A stretch of DNA of 64,000 bases from Smittia aterrima (taxonomy: Eukaryota > Arthropoda > Insecta > Diptera > Chironomidae), in NCBI GenBank assembly GCA_033063855.1, contig CP093831.1, forward strand, positions 26,350,001 through 26,414,000, in the 5' to 3' direction. Below the pieces are notes generated by a model. The model was not told where the DNA came from and did no database searches. It saw nothing but the letters and a program-made list of their open reading frames with translations. The position numbers and the translations under genes were made by a program. Shown here piece by piece: positions 39,954 through 48,900 of this stretch. Numbering within the stretch: position 1 is the first letter of the stretch; every line of letters starts with the position of its first letter.

Positions 39954-41063
39954 ATGGAGCTCATTAAATATTTGCTGATTATTTTGTTTCTTTGTGAACC
40001 TATCAAGAGCGTTCGGCTCAATTGTGAGTTTTGGTTAAACGGAGGAGTGGTGGAGTGCCAAGTGAACTCGCTTAAAGTCCTTGAAAACGACATCGAAGTT
40101 ACAGAAGTTTCGGGAAATTACACAACAAAGATCAAATCAAACGATGACATCAAAGAATTTTATATTCCTACAAAAGTTGAGACCGAACGTGTTCCTACAA
40201 ATATTTGCAATATTTTACAAAACTTGGAACAAATCGATATTTACGGCAATTTAATTACTCAAATCTGTCGAGGCGTGTTCAACAATTGCAAGAAAGTGTT
40301 TTATGTTAAAATCAGATTCACTGCTCTAACGACACTGCCTGATGATCTTTTCGAGGATTTAACGGAACTAAAGCATCTTTGGCTTAATGAGAACAAACTT
40401 GTATCCTTGCCAGCTGATCTGATCATTGAGAATACAAAATTGTTAGATATAAACTTGCAAAACAATCAACTCAGTATAATCGACACTGAACTACCATCAA
40501 CATTGACTTGGATCGACTTTTGTGATAACGTTTGCATTGACAAGATGTTCCCAGGTGACATCACTGACTTCAACTTGTTCATTGACGAAATAAATTCAAA
40601 ATGCAGAAGCCCAATGGAGAAATTGTGTCATTCAAAGGAGACAACGTTTAACAAAAGGTTATCAAAGAAAGATAAAGCAATTGTGGAATTAGAGCTGAAT
40701 AAGAAAACGATTGAGAATGAAAATATCGCCTTAGCATCAAACGTAACGAAACTTATGGCAACTATCGAAAGTCTGAACATTGTGATGTCAAAAAAAGAGG
40801 AAAACGTCAGCCAACTTTCTCGAATGGTGAAGAGAATGGAATCCTCAGAAGAAGAATGCTTTCGTAGTCTCTCAACAGTCAAGGAAAACAACGAAAGCTT
40901 AAGCGCAAAAGTGAATTTTTATTTCATCATAATGACGATTTTGTTCGTACTCGTTTTGATAACGACTTTTGTTTTCTGGCGACGTAATGTCTCGAGAAAT
41001 TTAAATATTGACCAAGCTGTGAACTATGAAACCAACATGAGAAATTTGATAGAAAACGAATAA
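39954..41063 (+). CDS. LRR-CC family protein, membrane form (369 aa)
   Basis: The start at 39954 gives MELIKYLLIILFLCEPIKS, with an initiator at 39923-39928 (TCAGTT). The LRR domain (CRGVFNNCKKV, LTTLPDDLFEDL, NKLVSLPADLI, CIDKMFPGDI) is followed by ~90 residues of coiled coil (NVTKLMATIESLN, QLSRMVKRMESSEEEC). The TM helix is at about 322-342 (FYFIIMTILFVLVLITTFVFW) and the tail ends YETNMRNLIENE. The stop TAA is inside GAATAAAA. No defects seen. Spacer 39600-39900 has no gene. Confidence 0.84.
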   Translation: MELIKYLLIILFLCEPIKSVRLNCEFWLNGGVVECQVNSLKVLENDIEVTEVSGNYTTKIKSNDDIKEFYIPTKVETERVPTNICNILQNLEQIDIYGNLITQICRGVFNNCKKVFYVKIRFTALTTLPDDLFEDLTELKHLWLNENKLVSLPADLIIENTKLLDINLQNNQLSIIDTELPSTLTWIDFCDNVCIDKMFPGDITDFNLFIDEINSKCRSPMEKLCHSKETTFNKRLSKKDKAIVELELNKKTIENENIALASNVTKLMATIESLNIVMSKKEENVSQLSRMVKRMESSEEECFRSLSTVKENNESLSAKVNFYFIIMTILFVLVLITTFVFWRRNVSRNLNIDQAVNYETNMRNLIENE

Positions 41064-41237
41064 AATACATTGAAAGTGAGCAATTGATAAGCTCACCACT
41101 TCAAATTTTTTTTTATTATTTTTTCATTTTTCATCAGCGATTTATTTTTAAAATGAAGAGATAAGAATTCCGAGAAAATTATGTTTACGCGACTCGAGTT
41201 GCAGTTTCAGTTAAGTCTGAGCCTTTAATCAGAGAAC

Positions 41238-42590
41238 ATGGAGCTCCTAAAATATTTTCTGATCTACTTTTCGGTTAAAGGATTCGTTGAGAGCTTTCGA
41301 GTGGATTGTGATAATTCGCCAGGAAAGTTTTGCACAGTGAAAGAGCTTAAAGTTCTAGAAACCGATTTAGCAGTCACACAATTAACTTTCAAATCACAGA
41401 ACCAACTGATCATTGCTCCTGACATCCCGTGGATTATAACAACTGAACAAGTTGAAACGGAGCGTTTGCCTACAAATATTTGTAACATTACTCCAAACTT
41501 GGAAGAATTTCATGTTCACGCTGGATCGGTTAATCAAATCACTCGAGAAGTTTTTACAAACTGCAAAAAATTATTTTCACTTGGTCTTGTGTATAATTTA
41601 CTAACGACATTGCCTGAAGATGTTTTCATGGATTTAGTTGAACTAAAAGATCTTTACCTTTACGGAAACAAACTCATTGCTTTGCCGGCTGATTTGTTCA
41701 TGAGAAATACAAAATTGAATAAATTAGCAGCGGATAACAATGAACTTAGCACAATCGACGCTGAACTGCCATCATCATTGACCTCGATTGACTTTCGGAA
41801 GAACGTTTGCATTGATAAGAAATTTCCGGATGACATCGCGGACTTCAATTTGTTCGTTAACGAAGTTGCTTCAAAATGTTCGATTAAGGAATCCTGCCGC
41901 TCGAAGTTGACCGCGATTGAAAAATCTTCATCAGAGAAAGACGTGGAAATTGCTGATTTAAAACAGAAGAAGGAAACGTTAGAAAGTGAGAAAATCGCTT
42001 TAGACACAAACATTACGCAACTCATGTTAACCATCGAAAGCATGAAAATTGAGATTGACGCATTTAAGAAGAACAACAGTCAAGGATTTACGAAAGTTCT
42101 TGAAGAAAATAATGTTTTGAGAATAAATAATTCGAACTTGATGGTCACAATAACAGAAAAAGAGAAAAACTTCAGCGAACTGGAAAAGCAGCTTGTCGCT
42201 AATAGTGAGAATAACAAACTTATACTTCAAAATATTACGAAAGTCATTGCAAAGCATGAACAGATGATCGACGCTTTGGACGACCAAGAAATTAATTTAG
42301 AATCAACGATTGACGAATGTTGGCAAAATCTCACCACAGTCAATGCTATCAACAAGGACTTAACCGAAAAGCTCAACGAACTTGATAAGTTCACGACTTT
42401 GTCTCCTGTTATCAAAGAAATTCCAGAAAATTGCAATCAAGTGACTCACTTTGCTTATTTCATCACATTAGCAATTATTTCCGCTCTCATTTTGATAACA
42501 AATGTGGCATTGTGGCGAAATTATTCTTATCGAAACAAGCAAAGATTGACCCATGAAGTCAGCATGAGAAATTTAATTGAAAACGAATAA
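41238..42590 (+). CDS. LRR-CC family protein, long membrane form (450 aa)
   Basis: The longest intact membrane member. It has the signal peptide MELLKYFLIYFSVKGFVES, and the N-terminal region before the first LRR is diverged and carries a few extra residues (LTFKSQNQLIIAPDIPW). The LRR domain has TREVFTNCKKL, LTTLPEDVFMDL, NKLIALPADLF and CIDKKFPDDI. About 170 residues of coiled coil hold all three family modules plus an extra one before a Pro/Thr-containing linker. The TM helix lies at about 405-426 and the tail ends HEVSMRNLIENE with a stop in GAATAAAT. The single TCAGTT initiator is at 41207-41212. Confidence 0.85.
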   Translation: MELLKYFLIYFSVKGFVESFRVDCDNSPGKFCTVKELKVLETDLAVTQLTFKSQNQLIIAPDIPWIITTEQVETERLPTNICNITPNLEEFHVHAGSVNQITREVFTNCKKLFSLGLVYNLLTTLPEDVFMDLVELKDLYLYGNKLIALPADLFMRNTKLNKLAADNNELSTIDAELPSSLTSIDFRKNVCIDKKFPDDIADFNLFVNEVASKCSIKESCRSKLTAIEKSSSEKDVEIADLKQKKETLESEKIALDTNITQLMLTIESMKIEIDAFKKNNSQGFTKVLEENNVLRINNSNLMVTITEKEKNFSELEKQLVANSENNKLILQNITKVIAKHEQMIDALDDQEINLESTIDECWQNLTTVNAINKDLTEKLNELDKFTTLSPVIKEIPENCNQVTHFAYFITLAIISALILITNVALWRNYSYRNKQRLTHEVSMRNLIENE

Positions 42591-42689
42591 ATTATATATT
42601 TAAATTCTTGGAACTCATGTGCAGATATTTTCTGAATTGTTCCCTCGATCTGATACATCTGTTTAAACGTGGAAAGAAATCGACTCATC

Positions 42690-43371
42690 TTTATTGACAC
42701 TGATCTCTCGTCTTCACTAACTGTTATCGACTTTCGAGAGAACATTTGCATCAACATGAGATTTTCAAAAAACATCGCTGACTTGAATGAGTTTATTCAC
42801 GAAGTGGCAACTAATTGCGAGAGTCCAATAAAGAAATCCTTTCGCTAAAAGACGAGCGCGATTGATAAAACTTCATCTGAGAAAGAAAAAGAAAATGCGA
42901 AACTAAAAAAGAAAATGGAAACAATCGAGAGAGAAAATCGAGATCGAAGAACTAAAAACTGATATCAGCACAATCGAAATGTTGAGATGTTGAAAGTTTC
43001 GAATGAGAACAGCAATTTAAAATCCAATTACGAGAATTTGTTAAAAACTTTACAAGATCTATCGAAACCTACTTGAAATATCGCTGAATCTCGGATCATG
43101 GTATGTCACACAAAAATTAAAACAAATTAATGTAATAATGAATAAAAATAAATTTATTTTTGCAGATATGTATGAGAATTTTTTTATTTCCATAACATTT
43201 TGCATTCTGTCATCAAGGAAATTGCAGTCACACAATTCATTTTGCTTAATCTATCACGATTGTGGCTTTAGTCATTCTCGTTTTAATTGCAGCTGCAGCT
43301 TTATGGCAAAATTTGAATAAGCAAACAATGAACTATGATGTCAATATGAAGAATTTAATTGAAAATGAATA
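42690..43371 (+). pseudogene. LRR-CC 3' remnants, secreted and membrane types
   Basis: At 42690-43075 a decayed C-cap (INMRFSKNIADLN-like), coil and secreted-type NLLKT end can be read across several frameshifts and stops. At about 43250-43371 a separate TM and tail remnant (ALVILVLIAAAALWQN, then NYDVNMKNLIENE with overlapping AATAAA) follows. Both lack N-terminal parts. Confidence 0.65.
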
Positions 43372-43745
43372 AAACTTAAAAATTTGTTGAATCCTTCTTT
43401 CAAGCGCCATAATTTGTGCATAAATTTTAAGAAGAAGAAGATAACGCGATTCGCAGAGAGTTTCCTTTAATATTTGCTAGTTTTCTGGTTTCTAAAAATT
43501 AAATGCGAGTGAGAGAAAATACTTTCTTCTCATCAAGTTGTACACATCGTGTAACAAGTGGGAAAATCAATTTTAATTTTCCTTTAGCGAGCTCAATCTT
43601 ATATTCTCTTTACGTAGGACGCCATTTATTCGAAGGCCTAGAATTCAAACAATCAGTGATCCAATCGCTTTGATTCATAGTTAACTACGATAATTGAGTT
43701 CACGGGAGAATCGTTAAATCCATAAACGTCATCCGACCGTAAGTT
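43365..43745 (+). repeat. Direct repeat flanking the 43932 gene, copy 1
   Basis: A ~375-bp sequence beginning after an AATAAAACTT gene end and including GTACACATCGTGTAACAAGT. It is repeated at 45515-45889, just before the assembly gap. The rest of the spacer to 43931 has no gene. Confidence 0.7.
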
Positions 43746-43931
43746 GTGAACTAAATGACCGAAATTCATCGATTATTTGTTTCATTTCTTTGTAGAAATT
43801 GTACACCAAAGCCGCCCAAGGTTATAAAGGATTTTCGGAAGGAAATCTATTTTTAAAGTTCTCCTTTTTCTGTCGATGGAAATATCTTAAATCTATCCCA
43901 GAACGACATTCTGAGTCTTTAATCACAGAAT

Positions 43932-44909
43932 ATGAAGTTTTTAAAATATTTGCTGATTTCTTTATTCTTTTGTGGATCCGTCGAGAGTTTTCGTCTGGAT
44001 TGTGAGTTTCGATTAACTCGTGAAGAATTCAAGAAGGTGTGCAAAATGAACAAGCATAAAGTTTTAGAAAGCGATGTTGCTGTCACTGAAATTTCCGGGG
44101 AATTCTCATCTTATGATTTAACTAAAGATGACATCAAGGTGTTTTCAATACATCGAGATGAAGTTGAGACTGAACGAGTTCCGACAAAAGTTTGTAATTT
44201 CTATCAAAACTTGGAGCAAATAGATATTCAAGGCGACTCAATTGCTCGAATCAACCGAGAAGTTTTCACCAATTGCAAAAAAGTGTCGAAAGTTGCTATC
44301 AAGTACACTTCACTTAAGACATTGCCTGAAGATCTTTTCGTGGATTTAATAGAATTAAAGGAACTTAACCTTTCCTCCAACAAACTCATTTCCTTGCCGT
44401 CTGATTTGATCTCGAAAAATACAAAATTAGAAATATTAAACTTGGATCACAACCAACTCAGAAAAATCGACATTGAACTAACATTAACATTGACTTCGAT
44501 TAGCATGAGTGGCAACATTTGCATCAACCAAAAATTTCCTGAAGACATAAAAGACTTGAGCTTGTTCGTTGACGAAGTTACTCGTAGCTGTTCGGTATTT
44601 CAATTCTGTCGTGTAAGGGAGATTACATTTAAACAAATTTTATTAGATAAAGAAGCGGAATTTTTTGATTTGGTAAAACCGGGAAATGACATTTGCTTGG
44701 AAGACAGAGTCTCATTGGTCAAAAGCATAGAGAGACTGACGTCAACTATTGAATACTTGGAAAGTACGCTGAAAGAGAAAGACACAAACTTAAGCAAACT
44801 TTCAGGGATGATCGAGAGTATGAAATCATCTCAGGAGAAATCTGGAAAGGAACCTGAAGAGGAATCTGAAGGTTTAAAAACGAGAACATTTTGCTTGAGA
44901 TTGCCCTAA
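43932..44909 (+). CDS. LRR-CC family protein, truncated coiled form (325 aa)
   Basis: The start at 43932 gives MKFLKYLLISLFFCGSVES. The LRR domain has NREVFTNCKKV, LKTLPEDLFVDL, NKLISLPSDLI and CINQKFPEDI. A coiled coil of ~95 residues includes SIERLTSTIEYLE and NLSKLSGMIESMKSS. It ends in an acidic stretch and FCLRLP, with no TM and no family C-terminus of either type, so the 3' end has been replaced or shifted. The promoter lacks the usual TCAGTT. Expression is less certain than for other members. Confidence 0.6.
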   Translation: MKFLKYLLISLFFCGSVESFRLDCEFRLTREEFKKVCKMNKHKVLESDVAVTEISGEFSSYDLTKDDIKVFSIHRDEVETERVPTKVCNFYQNLEQIDIQGDSIARINREVFTNCKKVSKVAIKYTSLKTLPEDLFVDLIELKELNLSSNKLISLPSDLISKNTKLEILNLDHNQLRKIDIELTLTLTSISMSGNICINQKFPEDIKDLSLFVDEVTRSCSVFQFCRVREITFKQILLDKEAEFFDLVKPGNDICLEDRVSLVKSIERLTSTIEYLESTLKEKDTNLSKLSGMIESMKSSQEKSGKEPEEESEGLKTRTFCLRLP

Positions 44910-44991
44910 AGTTTGCGTTAAGAATGCCGAATAATATGTTTTCGATACTCGCATGACAGTTTCAGTCTTATTTGAGCATTAATCATAGGAC

Positions 44992-45310
44992 ATGAAGCTC
45001 TTAAAATATTTGCTGATCTTTTTACATTTTTGTTGATCCGTCAAGAGCTTTCAACTGGATTGTGTGTTTCGATCACATTGAAGTTTTATTTGGAATGTTT
45101 AAGGATAACTTCAAAGATTGTGAACTGCAGGCTTCCGATGGAGGAATTTTCAGGTGCCACAAAACTGTTCTTGCTGCACGATCGCAAGTTTTTGAAGGAA
45201 TGTTCAAAAACGCTGACGCGAGAGAGGTTCAAACGAATCTTGTGTAGATTAAAGAGTCTTCAATGAAGACATTGGTTTGAAAACGATGGTCCAGCTCTTG
45301 AAATAAATTG
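44992..45310 (+). pseudogene. LRR-CC start fused to a BTB/POZ domain fragment, dead
   Basis: It has an initiator-like TCAGTC (44963-44968) and an ATG at 44992 with MKLLKYLLIFLHFC, followed by an in-frame TGA. From about 45075, in another frame, the sequence encodes a BTB/POZ-like segment, DCELQASDGGIFRCHKTVLA then ARSQVFEGMFKNADAREV, stopping at 45245-45247. Decayed BTB continuation (IKESSMKTL) follows. BTB proteins of the speckle-type group have the HK.VLAARS.VF..MF core. The BTB piece has no other family neighbours here and probably arrived by illegitimate recombination or retroposition. Confidence 0.65.
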
Positions 45311-45514
45311 TAATGTTCAAAAATTTGCTTTTACAAGTGCGATTAAGTAAAAATTTACTTCACAAAAAATTCGAAGGAACACATTTTTAATATGAGATAC
45401 ATTATGAGATCCGATGTATATATAATATATTATATATTATTATTAAAGAAAATGGATCGGTTCAATCCATGTATCAGCTACATACTACTTATGCTGTCAG
45501 TAAGAAGAATTTGA

Positions 45515-45889
45515 TTGAAAGTGAATAAAACTTTAAAATTTTGTAAATCCTTTTTCAAACGCAATAATTTGTGTATGAATTTTAAGAAGAAGATAAAGCG
45601 ATTCGCAGAGAGTTTCCTAATTTCTTGCTAGTTTTTTGGTTTTCAAAAAATAAATGCGAGTGAGAGAAAATACTTTTTCTTATTAAATTGTACACATCGT
45701 GTAACAAGTGGGATCATCAAATTTAATTTTCCTTTGAGGAGCTCAATCTTATATTCTCTTTACGTAGGACGTCATTTATTCGAAGGCATAGAATTCAAGC
45801 AATCAGTGATCAAATGGCTCTGATTCATAGTCAACTACGATAATTGAGTTCACGGGAGAATCGTTAAATCCTTAAACGTCATATGACCG
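45515..45889 (+). repeat. Direct repeat flanking the 43932 gene, copy 2
   Basis: Second copy of 43365-43745, including the AATAAA-containing gene end. It runs up to the N gap, so another LRR-CC gene may have followed it. The stretch 45311-45514 is AT-rich with a TATATAA run at 45418-45440 and no gene. Confidence 0.65.
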
Positions 45890-45989
45890 NNNNNNNNNNN
45901 NNNNNNNNNNNNNNNNNNNNNNNNNNNNNNNNNNNNNNNNNNNNNNNNNNNNNNNNNNNNNNNNNNNNNNNNNNNNNNNNNNNNNNNNN
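45890..45989. other. Assembly gap (100 N)
   Basis: Exactly 100 N, a conventional length for a gap of unknown size. It lies between the gene array and the satellite, so their true distance is not known. Confidence 0.98.
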
Positions 45990-48900
45990 TTCCGAGCAAA
46001 AAAAATTTTTTTTGGTTTTCAACTTTTTCCTTCCTGAGCAAAAAAAAAATTTTTCAAAACCAAAGTTATGGCTTTAAAAACCTCTTTATCGTTCATTTTG
46101 CTCAAATTCAATACAAATGAGCTCGTTGTTATTCAAATTTTTCGTTTCCGAGCAAAAAAATTTTTTTTGGTTTTCAACTTTTTCCTTCCTGAGCAAAAAA
46201 AAAATTTTCAAAACCAAAGTTATGGCTTTAAAAACCTCTTTATCGTTCATTTTGCTCAAATTCAATACAAATGAGCTTGTTGTTATTCAAATTTTTCGTT
46301 TCCGAGCAAAAAATTTTTTTTTTGGTTTTCAACTTTTTCCTTTCTGAACAAAAAAAAAATTTTCCGAGCAAAAAAAATTTTTCAAAACCAAAGTTATGGC
46401 TTTAAAAACCTCTTTATCGTTCATTTTGCTCAAATTCAATACAAATGAGCTTGTTGTTATTCAAATTTTTCGTTTCCGAGCAAAAAAATTTTTTTTTTGT
46501 TTTCAACTTTTTCCTTTCTGAGCAAAACAAAAATTTTTCAAAACCAAAGTTATGGCTTTAAAAACCTCTTTATCGTTCATTTTGCTCAAATTCAATACAA
46601 ATGAGCTCGTTGTTATTCAAATTTTTCGTTTCCGAGCAAAAAAATTTTTTTTTGGTTTTCAACTTTTTCCTTCCTGAGCAAAAAAAAAATTTTTCAAAAC
46701 CAAAGTTATGGCTTTAAAAACCTCTTTATCGTTCATTTTGCTCAAATTCAATACAAACGAGCTCGTTGTTATTCAAATTTTTCGTTTCCGAGCAAAAAAA
46801 TTTTTTTTTGGTTTTCAACTTTTTCCTTTCTGAGCAAAAAAAAAATTTTTCAAAACCAAAGTTATGGCTTTAAAAACCTCTTTATCGTTCATTTTGCTCA
46901 AATTCAATACAAATGAGCTTGTTGTTATTCAAATTTTTCGTTTCCGAGCAAAAAAATTTTTTTTTGGTTTTCAACTTTTTCCTTTCTGAGCAAAAAAAAA
47001 ATTTTTCAAAACCAAAGTTATGGCTTTAAAAACCTCTTTATCGTTCATTTTGCTCAAATTCAATACAAATGAGCTCGTTGTTATTCAAATTTTTCGTTTC
47101 CGAGCAAAAAAATTTTTTTTTTGTTTTCAACTTTTTCCTTTCTGAGCAAAAAAAAAATTTTTCAAAACCAAAGTTATGGCTTTAAAAACCTCTTTATCGT
47201 TCATTTTGCTCAAATTCAATACAAATGAGCTCGTTGTTATTCAAATTTTTCGTTTCCGAGCAAAAAATTTTTTTTCGGTTTTCAACTTTTTCCTTTCTGA
47301 GCAAAAAAAAAATTTTTCAAAACCAAAGTTATGGCTTTAAAAACCTCTTTATCGTTCATTTTGCTCAAATTCAATACAAATGAGCTTGTTGTTATTCAAA
47401 TTTTTCGTTTCCGAGCAAAAAAATTTTTTTTTGGTTTTCAACTTTTTCCTTTCTGAGCAAAAAAAAAATTTTTCAAAACCAAAGTTATGGCTTTAAAAAC
47501 CTCTTTATCGTTCATTTTGCTCAAATTCAATACAAATGAGCTCGTTGTTATTCAAATTTTTCGTTTCCGAGCAAAAATTTTTTTTTGGTTTTCAACTTTT
47601 TCCTTTCTGAGCAAAAAAAAAATTTTTCAAAACCAAAGTTATGGCTTTAAAAACCTCTTTATCGTTCATTTTGCTCAAATTCAATACAAATGAGCTCGTT
47701 GTTATTCAAATTTTTCGTTTCCGAGCAAAAAAATTTTTTTTTGGTTTTCAACTTTTTCCTTTCTGAGCAAAAAAAAAATTTTTCAAAACCAAAGTTATGG
47801 CTTTAAAAACCTCTTTATCGTTCATTTTGCTCAAATTCAATACAAATGAGCTCGTTGTTATTCAAATTTTTCGTTTCCGAGCAAAAATTTTTTTTTTGGT
47901 TTTCAACTTTTTTCTTTCTGAGCAAAAAAAAATTTTTCAAAACCAAAGTTATGGCTTTAAAAACCTCTTTATCGTTCATTTTGCTCAAATTCAATACAAA
48001 TGAGCTCGTTGTTATTCAAATTTTTCGTTTCCGAGCAAAAAAATTTTTTTTTGGTTTTCAACTTTTTCCTTTCTGAGCAAAAAAAAAATTTTTCAAAACC
48101 AAAGTTATGGCTTTAAAAACCTCTTTATCGTTCATTTTGCTCAAATTCAATACAAATGAGCTCGTTGTTATTCAAATTTTTCGTTTCCGAGCAAAAAAAT
48201 TTTTTTTTGGTTTTCAACTTTTTCCTTTCTGAGCAAAAAAAAAATTTTTCAAAACCAAAGTTATGGCTTTAAAAACCTCTTTATCGTTCATTTTGCTCAA
48301 ATTCAATACAAATGAGCTCGTTGTTATTCAAATTTTTCGTTTCCGAGCAAAAAAATTTTTTTTTGGTTTTCAACTTTTTCCTTTCTGAGCAAAACAAAAA
48401 TTTTTTAAAACCAAAGTTATGGCTTTAAAAACCTCTTTATCGTTCATTTTGCTCAAATTCAATACAAATGAGCTTGTTGTTATTCAAATTTTTCGTTTCC
48501 GAGCAAAAAAATTTTTTTTTGGTTTTCAACTTTTTCCTTTCTGAGCAAAAAAAAAATTTTTCAAAACCAAAGTTATGGCTTTAAAAACCTCTTTATCGTT
48601 CATTTTGCTCAAATTCAATACAAACGAGCTCGTTGTTATTCAAATTTTTCGTTTCCGAGCAAAAAAATTTTTTTTTGGTTTTCAACTTTTTCCTTTCCGA
48701 GCAAAAAAAAAATTTTTCAAAACCAAAGTTATGGCTTTAAAAACCTCTTTATCGTTCATTTTGCTCAAATTCAATACAAACGAGCTCGTTGTTATTCAAA
48801 TTTTTCGTTTCCGAGCAAAAAAATTTTTTTTTGGTTTTCAACTTTTTCCTTTCTGAGCAAAAAAAAAATTTTTCAAAACCAAAGTTATGGCTTTAAAAAC

